From contig NZ_FOWC01000020.1 of assembly GCF_900115345.1 (NCBI RefSeq), positions 62,001 to 126,000 of the forward strand: DNA of 64,000 nt. Reading direction: 5' to 3'. Position numbers and translations under genes: made by a program. Positions 8,116 through 16,726 of the stretch are shown here, in pieces (positions within the stretch are counted from its first letter, which is position 1; the number at the start of each line of letters is the position of its first letter). Origin of the DNA: Amycolatopsis rubida. GTDB taxonomy: Bacteria; Actinomycetota; Actinomycetes; Mycobacteriales; Pseudonocardiaceae. The notes beneath the pieces were generated by a model. It saw only the letters and a list, made by a program, of their open reading frames with translations. It was not told the DNA's origin and made no database searches.

Positions 8116-8589
8116 GAGGCCCCGCAGGTGCGCCGCCACCCGGATCCGCAGTCCGCGCAGGTCCGGCAGCGCCAGCGGCAGGTGGCAAGCCGGGCGGTAC
8201 CCCACCGCGCTCCCCGGCTCCCCGCACGGTCCGGCGAAGTACACGAACCCGTCGTCGTGGTCGCGGCTGGCGGGGGACCACGGCTGGTCCTGCCAGGCAC
8301 GCGCCGCGGCGTGGCTGGCGGTCCAGTAGTTCGGCGCTTTCATCGTCTCGGCGATCGCGGCGGCGAAACCGGCGGCGTCGGCGTCGCTGACGCCCAGGCC
8401 GCGGCCCGGCCAGAGGCGCGGCAGCACCCGGTCCGCGGTGTGGTCTTCGAGCCACGGCGCGCAGACGAAGATCGCGTGGGGGCCGTCGACCGAGACCGAC
8501 CAGCGTTGCATGGCCGCCGTGGGCGGGATTTCGTACATGGCGACCACCTGCCGGGAGAGACGCTTGAGCGAAGCATAAATGAACGTCAT
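8095..8589 (-). CDS. Hypothetical protein downstream of IclR
   Basis: A 164-residue protein of unrecognised family. It has no signal peptide or membrane segment. Several aromatic blocks are visible (MQRWSVSVDG, APNYWTASHAAARAWQDQPW, HDDGFVYFAGPCG). The ATG at 8589 overlaps the IclR stop (ATGA). An alternative start 17 codons in, giving MYEIPPTAAMQRW, is preceded by GGCAGGTGG and gives a more compact protein. Coupling to the regulator suggests the two are co-transcribed, perhaps within the same pathway as the divergent enolase-family gene. Confidence 0.6.
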   Translation of the reverse strand: MTFIYASLKRLSRQVVAMYEIPPTAAMQRWSVSVDGPHAIFVCAPWLEDHTADRVLPRLWPGRGLGVSDADAAGFAAAIAETMKAPNYWTASHAAARAWQDQPWSPASRDHDDGFVYFAGPCGEPGSAVGYRPACHLPLALPDLRGLRIRVAAHLRGLVSVPAG

Positions 8590-9386
8590 CCCGGTGCGCC
8601 GAGCGCGGCGGAGATCCGGTCGGCGACAGTGCGGGCGAACCGGCCCGCCGCGGGCAGGCGTGCGCCGAGGCGCGATTTCGGGGCGGAAACGTTGACTGCC
8701 GCGACGATGTCGCCCCGGAAGCCGTACACCGGCGCGGACACGCCGGCCAATCCCGGTTCGAACTCCTCGTCCACGGTTTCGTAGCCGCGTTTCCGGATTC
8801 CCGCGAGCTTCCCGGCGAGCTGGTCGAGCGTGATCGGCGGCGGTTCGCCGGCGGCGCCGGGGAGATCGGGGAGCGGATGCGCGGCGGTGCCGGCGAAGGT
8901 CCGCCACCAGTGTCCGACGGTTTCCTCGTCCCATTCGCTCAATAACACCCGTCCGGGTGAGGTCGTGAACGGGTCGACGCCGACGCCTTCCCAGCCGAGT
9001 CCGCGAAAAGCATGGGAGGCGAGTTCGCTTCGGAGGGTGAACACCTGACCGGCGCGCAGGACGCACAAATGCGTCGTTTCGTTCAGCCGCGCCACGATCG
9101 TGCGCAGAAACGGCGCGGCGAGGTGCGCGAGGTGCGTTTCGGTGGCGTGCGTGGCCAAGGCGAACAGCCGCCAGCCCGGCCGGTACGCGCGGGTGTGCTC
9201 GTCGCGCGACACCAGTCCGGCGTCGGCGAGCGTCGCGAGGGCACGCGAGACCTGTGCCTTGTCCCGGCCGGACAGTTCGGCGACGCGGGACACGCCGAGT
9301 CCGTCGCGCGCTTCCGGCAGTGCCAGGACTTCGAGCAGGTCGACGTCGCGGACCAGGCCCGAACCGTAGGTGCGCTGGTTCGCCAT
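8586..9386 (-). CDS. IclR-family transcriptional regulator
   Basis: A 266-residue regulator: N-terminal winged helix (VDLLEVLALPEARDGLGVSRVAELSGRDKAQVSRALATL, residues 15-55) and the C-terminal IclR effector domain (ETTHLCVLRAGQVFTL, DEEFEPGLAGVSAPVYGFRGDIVAAVNVSAP). It is divergent from an enolase-superfamily gene across only 58 bases that contain a TGTTG-N9-CAACA repeat overlapping its own start. This predicts autoregulation and control of that enzyme by a small organic acid. Confidence 0.88.
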   Translation of the reverse strand: MANQRTYGSGLVRDVDLLEVLALPEARDGLGVSRVAELSGRDKAQVSRALATLADAGLVSRDEHTRAYRPGWRLFALATHATETHLAHLAAPFLRTIVARLNETTHLCVLRAGQVFTLRSELASHAFRGLGWEGVGVDPFTTSPGRVLLSEWDEETVGHWWRTFAGTAAHPLPDLPGAAGEPPPITLDQLAGKLAGIRKRGYETVDEEFEPGLAGVSAPVYGFRGDIVAAVNVSAPKSRLGARLPAAGRFARTVADRISAALGAPG

Positions 9387-9404
9387 GTTGAGGACTGTGC
9401 AACA
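9386..9404. promoter_or_regulatory. Candidate IclR operator
   Basis: An inverted repeat, TGTTG (9386-9390) and CAACA (9400-9404) with 9 bases between, in the short space between the divergent IclR and enolase-family genes. It touches the IclR start codon. Position and symmetry only; no binding data. Confidence 0.4.
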
Positions 9405-9444
9405 ACGATTGGGCGAGCGTCAATCCGCGGTTACCGTCCGGGGA

Positions 9445-10539
9445 GTGAAGATCGCCGACATCCAGCTGCTGCCCGGGACGCTGCCGCTCGATCCGCCGTT
9501 CGACGCCGCGTGGGACCCGGTTCCGCGCACGCGGTTCGACGCGACGGTGGTCAAAGTGGTGACCGACGAGGGCGTGGCCGGCTACGGCTCCGGCGACACG
9601 ATGGCGGGGTTCGAGCCGTACGCGGAGCTGTTCCTCGGCCAGGATCCGATGGCGATCAGCCGGCACGTGCGGACGCTGGAGACGATCGCGTTCCACGCCG
9701 GGCGCTACTGGCCGCTGGAGATCGCGCTGTGGGACGTCATCGGGAAGGTGCTCGGCGTCCCGGTCGCGACGCTGTTCGGCGGCGCGGCGACGGCGATCCC
9801 GGCGTACGCCTCGACCGGCCGGATCCTGCCCGCCGAACAGCGGGCCGAGATGATGACCGGGGTCCGCGACCGCGGGTTCCAGGCGGCGAAGATCCGGCTG
9901 GCCGCGGACGATTTCGCGGGCGGGATCCGCACCATGCGGGCGGTCCGGGAGGCGGTCGGGCCGGAGATGACGCTGATGGCCGACCTGAACCAGGCCTGGC
10001 GGATGCCCGGCGACGTGCGGCCTTCGCTCGACCCGGCGGAAGTCCGGCGCTTCGCGGCGGCGCTGCGCGAAGCGGACGTCTTCTGGCTTGAGGAACCGTT
10101 GCCGCTGGACGACCGGCCCGGCCTGCGCGCGGTGCGGGACGCCGGGGTCCGCGTCGCCGGGGGCGAAATGGTCCGGACCTTCAGCGAGCTGCTGGACCTG
10201 GTCGCATCCGACGCCCTCGACGTCTACCAGCCGGACGTCGCGCTCGCCGCCGGGATGCTGCGGGCCCGCACGCTCGCCGAGCTGGTGCTGGCGCGCAACC
10301 GGCTCTTCACGCCGCACACCTGGTCCAACGGCCTCGGCCTGCTCGCGAACCTGCACGTGACCGCGGGAGTCGGCGGGGGACCGTACCTCGAATTCCCTTA
10401 CGACCCGCCGGTGTGGACGCCGCAGCGGCGCGATTTCCTGCTTTCCGCCCCGCTGGACATCGACGGGGACGGCCTGCTGCACGTGCCGTCCGCGCCGGGG
10501 CTGGGCGCCGCGGTCGACGAGGACCGGTTCGGGAGGTAG
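9445..10539 (+). CDS. Mandelate racemase/muconate lactonizing-type enolase superfamily enzyme
   Basis: A 364-residue TIM-barrel enzyme that abstracts the alpha-proton of a carboxylate. Visible active-site residues: K149 and R151 in AAKIRLA, D180 and N182 in LMADLNQAW, E217 in FWLEEPLP, E241 in VAGGEM, and H291 in LFTPHTWSNG. The Lys and His acid/base pair and three metal-ligand acids fit the mandelate racemase subgroup (acid-sugar dehydratases or racemases). GTG 9445 lies 6 bases after GGGG and just outside the operator. It is probably controlled by the divergent IclR. The exact sugar acid or other substrate is not predictable from motifs. Confidence 0.85.
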   Translation: MKIADIQLLPGTLPLDPPFDAAWDPVPRTRFDATVVKVVTDEGVAGYGSGDTMAGFEPYAELFLGQDPMAISRHVRTLETIAFHAGRYWPLEIALWDVIGKVLGVPVATLFGGAATAIPAYASTGRILPAEQRAEMMTGVRDRGFQAAKIRLAADDFAGGIRTMRAVREAVGPEMTLMADLNQAWRMPGDVRPSLDPAEVRRFAAALREADVFWLEEPLPLDDRPGLRAVRDAGVRVAGGEMVRTFSELLDLVASDALDVYQPDVALAAGMLRARTLAELVLARNRLFTPHTWSNGLGLLANLHVTAGVGGGPYLEFPYDPPVWTPQRRDFLLSAPLDIDGDGLLHVPSAPGLGAAVDEDRFGR

Positions 10540-10541
10540 GC

Positions 10542-11395
10542 GTGCCGGAGGTCCCAGCTGCCGAAATCGGAACTATCCGGCTGCGCCGTCGAGCAGTTGC
10601 CGCGATTGGTCCAGATGATCGGCGCGCGGACTGTTGTGCTGCTCAGCGATCGCGGGCTCGTCGCGTTCCCGTTGCCGGAGCGGGCAGTCCAGTTGGCGCG
10701 GCAAGGCGGGTCGGCGGTCGAGGTTTTCTCCGAAGCGCACCCGAATCCCACCGCCGGCGACGTCGACGCGGGCGGTGCTTTCGTGCGCGCCGCGCAGGCG
10801 CGAGCGGTGGTCTCGCTGGGCGGCGGGTCCGCTTTGGACGCGGCGAAGGCGATCGCGCTGGCCGCCGTCAACGACCGTCCGGCCGCCGAACTGACCTGGA
10901 GCACCGAAGCTTCGGCGGGCTTGGCGCCCGCGTTGCCGATCCTGGCGATCCCGACCACCTCCGGCACCGGTTCGGAGTGCGACGACCTCGGCGTCGTCAC
11001 CGACCCTCGGCAGCAGCGCAAGTGTTACCTCGGCGGCCCGGCTTGCCTTGCCCGGTACGCACTTCTCGACCCGGAGCCTGCCGCCGCGCGCGACCGCGGC
11101 CGCCGGAATCGACTGCCTGACCCATGCCGTGGAGTCCTTTCTCCCCGCCCGGCCCCCTCCCAGGGCGGATGGTCTGGACCTGCACGCCGTCCGCTTGGTC
11201 GCGGAGAACCTGCGCCGCGCGCTTCGTTTCGCATTCCATCCGCCCGGCGAGGCGGGCGGTCCGGCGGTGATGCCGTCCGTCGACGGCATCGCGCTCACCG
11301 ACCTGATCGACCGGTTCGAACTCGGCGCCGGCATGTCCCCGGGGCGGTGGCGCTTGCGGCGGACTTCTCCCGCGCGAGTTCAGTCGCACCATGAC
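10542..11395 (+). pseudogene. Iron-containing alcohol dehydrogenase, frameshifted
   Basis: Fe-ADH/maleylacetate-reductase family remnant. The middle reads well (VVSLGGGSALDAAKAIAL, then LAIPTTSGTGSECDDLGVVTD, cofactor and metal regions), but the N-terminal piece VPEVPAAEIGTIR is in another frame. After about 11090 the sequence continues in a third frame (RATAAAGIDCLTHAVESFLP with the metal-binding His region). At least two indels break it, and the C-terminal third is not recognisable. The GTG at 10542 is 2 bases after the enolase-family stop, so it was once co-transcribed, presumably for the same pathway. Confidence 0.75.
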
Positions 11396-11614
11396 CGAGC
11401 ACTTCCACGGTCTCGACGCGGAGGAAGGCTGAATCCCGCTGCTCGCCTGCGCGTTCTCGGGCTGCTGGCGCGCAGCACGGTGACCGAGGACGAGGTCGTC
11501 TGGGATTCGTTCGGGCAACCGCACCGTCCGAAGCGGGACTACCGCGGGTTCGGGCCGTTCCGGTTCGCCCGCGCCCAGTACGACGCGACGGTGCTCCGGT
11601 TCGCGTCCGCCTGA
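11396..11614 (+). other. Unassigned coding-like remnant
   Basis: Between two pseudogenes. One frame reads ARSTVTEDEVVWDSFGQPHRP and continues to FARAQYDATVLRFASA before a stop at 11612-11614; it looks like the tail of a protein but has no start and no recognised family. A short MTEHFHGLDAEEG frame overlaps it. Probably debris of one or two decayed genes. Confidence 0.3.
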
Positions 11615-11648
11615 CGGTCTGGCCATGCCGGGCCCCGGAGGTCGCGAG

Positions 11649-11889
11649 CGTGGTCTTCGTCGTGTTCGACGGCGTGAAGACGCTCGACGTGACCGGGCCC
11701 GCCGAGGCGAATCTGGCCGGGGCCGGGTACTCGATCAGCTACCGCCCGCGCCGGACCAGCCCGCGCCGGACCAGCCCGCGCTGCGGCCGAGCGCTCTCCC
11801 TTCCGGCTCGCCTGCACGGCGATCCCGCCCGGCCTCCGCGTTCGCGGCGAGGTGCCGGCCGCGGCGACCGCTTTCGGCGGCGGTCTTGA
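11649..11889 (+). pseudogene. DJ-1/PfpI-like (GlxA-type) regulator, N-terminal fragment
   Basis: From GTG 11649 the frame reads VVFVVFDGVKTLDVTGPAEANLAGAGYSISY, the typical N-terminus of the class I amidotransferase-like domain found in GlxA-type AraC regulators. It then runs into a 15-base tandem repeat and meaningless arginine-rich sequence. The rest of the domain and the AraC helix-turn-helix are absent. The fragment overlaps the 3' end of the opposing SRPBCC gene, so a deletion probably joined the two. Confidence 0.6.
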
Positions 11890-12475
11890 GGTCGGCGAGC
11901 CAGGTTTCGAGACCCATGTCGGAGGTGGGATCGGCTTGGGGGCCGCGGTGGCTTTCCTCGGTGCGGACGAGGACACCGCCGCGGACGGGGCTGAACGTCC
12001 AGACGTGGACGCCGTCGATGTGGTACCCGGCGCTGTCGGCGGGGCCGGTCCAGCGGAGGCACTTGCCGCGCTGGAGCTGCTGGACGGTGGAGCTGATGAC
12101 GACGGTGGCCGGGGGAGCGGAGGGCACGCGGACGGTCGCCTGGAACCGGGAATGCTTGCGCAGCGGTCCAGGATCCAGCCGCCGGACGGTCATCGGCGCG
12201 GCGGGTTTCTGCCAGGACGTCCAGGCTTCGACGTCGGTGTGAAGGCCCCAGATCGCGGGCAGCGGCGCGTGGATGAGGATTTCGGCCCGGTGCCGGGCTT
12301 TCGCGGTCTGGTCGACGCCTTTTCCTTGGCAGGTCAGCGATGCCGGGCCAGGGGAAGCGTCGGCCGGGGCCGCCGCCAGCGCGCCGGCGACCGTCAGCGG
12401 GACCGCGAGCAAGGCAACTCGGAGGCCGGTCCGGCGGCTGGGCTTGCGCGAGATCTTCGAGCGGATGGCGGGCAT
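11735..12475 (-). CDS. Secreted SRPBCC (polyketide-cyclase-like) protein
   Basis: A 246-residue protein. Residues 1-42 are a signal peptide: basic start, hydrophobic core LRVALLAVPLTVAGALAA, then APADA. Residues 60-200 are an SRPBCC lipid/ligand-binding fold (AEILIHAPLPAIWGLHTDVEAWTSWQ, FSPVRGGVLVRTEESHRGP, LETWLADLKTAAESG). The domain should end near 11875. The last 46 residues are low-complexity, including GWSGAGWSGAG encoded by the 15-base tandem repeat, and lie antisense to the DJ-1 fragment, so the original stop was probably lost. The start has an RBS (AGGGAG) and a palindrome upstream. Confidence 0.72.
   Translation of the reverse strand: MPAIRSKISRKPSRRTGLRVALLAVPLTVAGALAAAPADASPGPASLTCQGKGVDQTAKARHRAEILIHAPLPAIWGLHTDVEAWTSWQKPAAPMTVRRLDPGPLRKHSRFQATVRVPSAPPATVVISSTVQQLQRGKCLRWTGPADSAGYHIDGVHVWTFSPVRGGVLVRTEESHRGPQADPTSDMGLETWLADLKTAAESGRRGRHLAANAEAGRDRRAGEPEGRALGRSAGWSGAGWSGAGGS
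11745..11780. repeat. 15-base tandem repeat at a gene junction
   Basis: Two exact copies of CCCGCGCCGGACCAG (11745-11759, 11760-11774) plus a partial third. They lie where the DJ-1 fragment and the 3' extension of the SRPBCC gene meet. Likely a replication-slippage product. Confidence 0.85.
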
Positions 12476-12499
12476 GAGCGATACTCCCTGTTCACGAGT

Positions 12500-12514
12500 G
12501 TTAATGCCATTAAC
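12500..12514. promoter_or_regulatory. Operator-like palindrome upstream of SRPBCC gene
   Basis: The 15-base perfect palindrome GTTAATGCCATTAAC (7-1-7) lies 25 bases upstream of the SRPBCC start, in an AT-rich pocket that also holds CATAGT and TATAGG as possible -10 boxes on the minus strand. It resembles a TetR or MarR-type site. No cognate regulator is adjacent. Confidence 0.45.
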
Positions 12515-12627
12515 TATGGTGAAACCCTATAGACCGGATCTGGTGAACGTCAAGAGGAAAAGTGAGAACCTCTAACGCGGCGCGCACGTCCGGCACGGGG
12601 GTCTTCAGGTTCGGAGCAAGACATCCG

Positions 12628-12960
12628 TCAGGGCGAAGGCCGGTCGAGTGCGCGCGCACGGCTGCCGCGGCAGCCTTCCGCGCGGTACTCCATCGCGATG
12701 ACGGGTTTTCGTGGATCTCGATTCAGCACGGTCACGAGTTCGCGGAAGACATCGACGACGTCCGGCTCGCGCCGGTGCCGGACGCGGACGCCGCGGTGGC
12801 CAGGGTCCCCGGTGAGGTGCAGTTGGGGATCTTGACCTCGCGCACGAATGCGTCGCCCGACGCCTCTTCCGTCTGCGGGAGGACGTCGAAAACGGAGAAC
12901 CGCACCTCGTCCCCGGCGACCGCGAACTCCACGCGGGCAACCTGCCCGGCCGGGAAACAG
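12628..12960 (-). pseudogene. Possible decayed gene of unknown family
   Basis: The minus strand carries plausible protein text in two frames: FPAGQVARVEFAVAGDEV and FSVFDVLPQTEEASGDAFVR (near 12950-12830), then after a shift VVDVFRELVTVLNRDPRKPV and AMEYRAEG (near 12770-12680). Neither frame is a complete gene, and I recognise no family. The plus-strand frame over the same bases looks like a shadow. Called as a probable frameshifted remnant; low certainty. Confidence 0.25.
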
Positions 12961-13011
12961 CCGTGCGGGGAACCCTGACGGAATCAGCTTCCCTCGGGGT
13001 TCCCCGCACGG
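12961..13011. terminator. Hairpin downstream of LysR gene
   Basis: Perfect 15-base arms (12961-12975 CCGTGCGGGGAACCC; 12997-13011) around a 21-base loop containing GGAATCAGCTTCCCTC. It lies 9 bases past the leftward LysR stop. The loop shares its core with the hairpin at 49114-49156. Confidence 0.75.
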
Positions 13012-13019
13012 GCTTCGGC

Positions 13020-13955
13020 TCAGGTTCCCGGCGCGAGGAGGGTCCGCCGCACCGCGTCGCGGAGCCAGCGATGCGCCCCATCGGCGGACTGCCGCGGATG
13101 CCAAGCCATGCCGATCGTCAGCGGCGGCAACGGAACCGGGATGTCGAGAAGCCGCAAGCCGAGTGCGGTCGCGTCGGCGGTGAGCGGCGACGGCGGTTCG
13201 CCGGGGAGCGATGCCGGGATCAGGCAGACCGCGTCGCTGCGGGCGGCGAGCGCCATCGCGGCCAGGTGGCTCGGCAGGACGACCGTGACCCGGCGGCGGA
13301 GGTCGTGCTCGGCCAGTGCCGCGTCGAGGGGGCCGGTGAATCGGCCGCGGCGGCTGACGGCGACGTGGTCGGCCGCGGCGAGCCGGGCCGGGGTCAAGGG
13401 GGCCGAAGCCAGGGGGTGGCCGGGACGGACGGCGGCGACCAGGCGCAGGGTGAGCAGTTTTTCGACCTGCGTCTCGGGATCGACGTGGTCGATGGAGCCG
13501 ACCTCGAGGTCGAGGCGGCCGTCGCGGAGGGCTGAACCGGCTTCCAGCTCCTCGGCTCGGACGCGGAGGGAGATGCCGGGGGCTTCCTCGCGCGCGAGGT
13601 GCAGGAGGCCGGCGGCCAGGGCGGCACCGACCAGGTCGGCGGTTTGGATCGTGAAGGTCGAGCGCAGCGCCGCGGGATCGACGACGGCACCGGGGCTGAG
13701 CAGCGCGTTCAGGCTTTGCACCACGGCGGCGGCTTCGTCGCGCAGGGACCGGGCACGCGGCGTGGGCACCATGGCTTGCCCGGCCCGGACCAGCAGCGGG
13801 TCTTGCAGGATGCGGCGCAACCGGGCGAGCGTGCGGCTCATCGCGGCAGGCGAGGTGTGCAGGCGCGCGGCGGCGCGGGTGACGCTCTGCTCGGTCAGCA
13901 GGGCGTCCAAAGCGACGGCGAGGGTGGCGTCGATCGCCGGGTTCAAGCTGTTCAC
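13020..13955 (-). CDS. LysR-family transcriptional regulator
   Basis: A 311-residue LysR protein: winged helix at residues 5-65 (VALDALLTEQSVTRAAARLHTSPAAMSRTLARLRRILQDPLLVRAG) and a periplasmic-binding-protein-like effector domain (LDLEVGSIDHVDPETQVEKLL to the end). GTG 13955 gives VNSLNPAIDATL; no ATG is available in frame nearby. It is divergent from the NmrA-like gene and most likely controls it and the darcynin-like gene. Confidence 0.85.
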   Translation of the reverse strand: MNSLNPAIDATLAVALDALLTEQSVTRAAARLHTSPAAMSRTLARLRRILQDPLLVRAGQAMVPTPRARSLRDEAAAVVQSLNALLSPGAVVDPAALRSTFTIQTADLVGAALAAGLLHLAREEAPGISLRVRAEELEAGSALRDGRLDLEVGSIDHVDPETQVEKLLTLRLVAAVRPGHPLASAPLTPARLAAADHVAVSRRGRFTGPLDAALAEHDLRRRVTVVLPSHLAAMALAARSDAVCLIPASLPGEPPSPLTADATALGLRLLDIPVPLPPLTIGMAWHPRQSADGAHRWLRDAVRRTLLAPGT

Positions 13956-13965
13956 CAGGGTAATT

Positions 13966-13975
13966 CCAGTTCTGG
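13966..13975. promoter_or_regulatory. Possible LysR recognition palindrome
   Basis: CCAGTTCTGG, a 10-base palindrome with extended T...A symmetry, 11 bases upstream of the LysR start in the divergent 102-base spacer. It is small enough to be chance. Confidence 0.25.
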
Positions 13976-14057
13976 CAAGGATTGCGTGCCGAAGTTCCCA
14001 TTGTGGCAGCACGGCGGCGCTCAGCAGGATCGAGGGCGTACTCAACGGAGGTTTTGC

Positions 14058-14939
14058 ATGATCGTCATCACTGCCCCTACCGGAAACATCGGCAGCCGGG
14101 TGCTGGGCCGGCTGGTCGACGCGGGCGAGGATCTGCGGGTGATCGTCCGCGACCCCGCCCGGCTGCCGGACTCGGTGCGGGAGCGCGTCGAGGTCGTCGT
14201 CGGTTCGCACGGCGACCCTGAAGCGGTCGACCGGGCTTTCGCGGGCGCGGACGCCGTTTTCTGGGTCGTGCCACCGGATTCGTCGCGGACTCCGGCGGAC
14301 GGGTGGAGCGGTTTCACCGGCCCGGCGGCGAAAGCGCTTGTCGCACACGGGGTCGGGCATGTCGTCGGCGTCTCGGCGCTCGGGCGCGGAACTGCGGTCG
14401 CCGACCAGGCGGGGCTCGTGACCGCGTCGCTCGCGATGGACGAGCTCATCGCGGGCACCGGTGTCGCGTACCGGGCGCTGGCCAACCCGTCCTTCTTCGA
14501 GAATCTGCTGGAAGAGGTCGATTCGATCCGGGAGAAGGGGGTCTATGCCGACGTCCTGGACCCGGATCGCACGGCCCCGCTCGTCGCCGTCGCGGACATC
14601 GCCGCGGTCGCCGCTGGGCTGGTGCGGGACCGGTCTTGGACCGGCTTCGCCGACGTTCCGGTTCTGGGGCCGGAAGACTTGTCGCCCAACGACTTGGCCC
14701 GCATCATGACCGAGCAGCTGGGCCGTCCGGTCCGCTACGAGCGCGAGTCTCTGGACGACCTGCGCACCACGCTCATCGGCTACGGGCTCAACGAAACCTT
14801 CGCCCACGCCGTCGCGGACATGAAGCACGCCAAGGACAACGGTCTCGACGCCGGGGTCGCGCGCACCGCCGAAACCGCGTCTCCGACCACGTTCGAACAG
14901 TGGTGCGCCGAAACCCTCAAGCCCGCCTTCGGCGCCTGA
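14058..14939 (+). CDS. NmrA-like NAD(P)-binding atypical SDR
   Basis: A 293-residue protein with an N-terminal Rossmann motif (IVITAPTGNIGSRVLGRLVDAGEDLRVIVRDP, residues 2-33) and the NmrA-family layout (VFWVVPPDSS, GVGHVVGVSALG, YRALANPSFFENLL, LGPEDLSPNDLARIM). It lacks the YxxxK catalytic pair, as usual in this group, and may act as a redox-sensing or quinone reductase-like protein (QOR2/azoreductase-like). ATG 14058 follows CGGAGG. It is divergent from LysR, with the darcynin-like gene 16 bases downstream. Confidence 0.82.
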   Translation: MIVITAPTGNIGSRVLGRLVDAGEDLRVIVRDPARLPDSVRERVEVVVGSHGDPEAVDRAFAGADAVFWVVPPDSSRTPADGWSGFTGPAAKALVAHGVGHVVGVSALGRGTAVADQAGLVTASLAMDELIAGTGVAYRALANPSFFENLLEEVDSIREKGVYADVLDPDRTAPLVAVADIAAVAAGLVRDRSWTGFADVPVLGPEDLSPNDLARIMTEQLGRPVRYERESLDDLRTTLIGYGLNETFAHAVADMKHAKDNGLDAGVARTAETASPTTFEQWCAETLKPAFGA

Positions 14940-14955
14940 CCCGTGAGGATCCGCA

Positions 14956-15315
14956 ATGCCCATCGATAACCCGCCGGTCACCGCGTTCCTGCTGGTCAAG
15001 ACCACTCCGGAATGGCTGGCGCTGACCCCGGAGGAACGGGCGGACGCGTTCGCCGCCCAGGTCGTCCCGGCGATCGAGGCGAAAACCGCCGGCGTCCGGT
15101 CCCGGTTCTACGACACCGAGTTCTACTCCGCGCGCGTCACCGACGTCTGGGTCTGGGAGGCCGACGACCACCACGCCTACCAGCTCCTGATCGACGCCCT
15201 GCGCGAAACCCCGTTCTGGGACCGGTATTTCGAGATCGTCGACCTGCTGGTGGGCACCGAGAACGGCTACGCCCGCACGTACGGCCTGGACCCGCTGGCC
15301 ACCATCGCCACCTGA
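14956..15315 (+). CDS. Darcynin-family small protein
   Basis: A 119-residue cytosolic protein matching the darcynin family as I remember it: AFLLVKTTPEWLALTPEERADAF, RSRFYDTEFYSARVTDVWVWEADDHHAYQLLIDALRETPFWDRYFEIVDL. The alpha/beta pattern resembles a dimeric ferredoxin-like barrel. Function is unknown in the family. It follows the NmrA-like gene in the same orientation and precedes a strong terminator, so it is probably part of the LysR-controlled unit. Confidence 0.72.
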   Translation: MPIDNPPVTAFLLVKTTPEWLALTPEERADAFAAQVVPAIEAKTAGVRSRFYDTEFYSARVTDVWVWEADDHHAYQLLIDALRETPFWDRYFEIVDLLVGTENGYARTYGLDPLATIAT

Positions 15316-15325
15316 GCACGCGAAC

Positions 15326-15353
15326 GGGCCCCGTCTCCGGAAAGACGGGGCCC
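15326..15353. terminator. Terminator between convergent genes
   Basis: Arms GGGCCCCGTCT (15326-15336) and its perfect complement at 15343-15353 around a 6-base loop. It sits between the darcynin-like gene and the convergent peptidase gene. Confidence 0.85.
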
Positions 15354-15364
15354 GAGTGCGGTGC

Positions 15365-16513
15365 TCAGTGCGCCGCGGCCAGTGCCGCCGTGGCGGGCGG
15401 CATCAGCTTCGGGTATTCCTTCTGGAACTTCTCGATCATCTTCGCGGACGGGATGATCCGGTTCGGGTTGTTCTGGCTCACGGCCTGCTTCTCGCCCCAC
15501 GCGCCGGCGGCCTTGCGCTGGTCGGGGGTGCCGTGGCTGTGGTAGCAGTCGCCGATGGAGGCGTCGAGGTAGGTGACCTCCTGCTGGGCGCGGGCGTTCC
15601 AGGCCTCGCCCTTGGCGTGCGCTCCGAAGTAGCCGCCGTAGGCGTCCGGGCCCATCTCGCCGGATTCGTCGCGCGGGTAGTTGTCGTGCGCGAAGTCGAC
15701 CTGGTGGCCGTACTCGTGGCCGACGACCGCTTCCACCGACACGTCGTCGAAGCCGAGGTGGTTGACCACGTCGAGCAGGCCGTCCCCGAGCATGATGCGC
15801 TTGCCGCCGAGGCTGTCGGCCGGGGCGGAGAACGCGTTCAGGGTCAGCAGCGGGTGGCGGCCGCCCTGCAGCGCCGGGACCTCGTAGAGCACCTTGGTCG
15901 CGAGCGCGCCCGCCTCCGCCGCCCGCTTCGGGTCGAGGCCGAGCTTGAACGTCTGCGTGGTGCGTTCCTGGCTGCCCAGGTCGGTGCCCTTCCAGGCCAC
16001 CAGCTGGATGTTCCAGCTCTCGATGTCCCAGAACCCGCGCAGCTTGTCGATCGTCGCGCCGGCGCGCGGCGTGTACTGGCCGTCGGTGCCGAAGACCTGC
16101 GGCGTCTTGTCGTTGGCGACCGCTTGGGTGTAGAGCTGGCCGATCGCGCTCAGCGCGCTGAGCGCCTGGCCCTCGGTCGGGGTCAGCGAGGAAGCGAGCT
16201 TGTTCGCGTACGTCAGCAGCGACCCCTCGGTGCAGCCCGGGATCGGGCCCTGCGCGGCGTGCGCCTGCTGGCCCGGCCGCTTGACCGGCGAGTCGAACAG
16301 CGGGTCGACGCCGCGCAGCGCGTTCGCGGGCAGCCCGTTGTAGAGATCCTCGACGTCCTGGTACAGCTGCGCGACGTCCTGTTCGACCGACGTCGGCTCA
16401 GCCGCTTTCGCCTGCGGCGCCGCGGTCGCCGGGACGGCCGTGGCCATCGTCAGCGCCGCGAGGGTGCCCGCCGCGGCGAGCGTTCTGCCGAGAATCCTGG
16501 TCCGTTTTCGCAT
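15365..16513 (-). CDS. Secreted neutral zinc metallopeptidase
   Basis: A 382-residue exported protein. The signal peptide (MRKRTR, then LAAAGTLAALTMATAVPATAAP) is followed by a metallopeptidase domain with H266-E267-x-x-H270 in VVGHEYGHQVDF. Downstream DESGEMGPDAYGGYFGAHAKGE probably carries the third ligand and the Met-turn region. Two cysteines (in GPIPGCTEG and SIGDCYHSH) could pair outside the cell. It is monocistronic, flanked by a terminator, and convergent with the darcynin-like gene. Substrate unknown. Confidence 0.82.
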   Translation of the reverse strand: MRKRTRILGRTLAAAGTLAALTMATAVPATAAPQAKAAEPTSVEQDVAQLYQDVEDLYNGLPANALRGVDPLFDSPVKRPGQQAHAAQGPIPGCTEGSLLTYANKLASSLTPTEGQALSALSAIGQLYTQAVANDKTPQVFGTDGQYTPRAGATIDKLRGFWDIESWNIQLVAWKGTDLGSQERTTQTFKLGLDPKRAAEAGALATKVLYEVPALQGGRHPLLTLNAFSAPADSLGGKRIMLGDGLLDVVNHLGFDDVSVEAVVGHEYGHQVDFAHDNYPRDESGEMGPDAYGGYFGAHAKGEAWNARAQQEVTYLDASIGDCYHSHGTPDQRKAAGAWGEKQAVSQNNPNRIIPSAKMIEKFQKEYPKLMPPATAALAAAH

Positions 16514-16726
16514 GGGCCCCTCATTCCGGTTTCAAGATCACGAAGTGCGCCCAACCCTAAGACGATCTTGGGCGCGGAAACCGGGGCGCGGGAAAGAACC
16601 CCGGAATGGCCCACGCCTTTCGGCGGGTTTTCGCCCTGCGGGCATCGGCCGAAAGTACTATCGGGCAAACACGGCAGCGGATCCGGTGGACCGGGTGTCC
16701 GGGAAAACGGGACGAAATGGGCTTGG

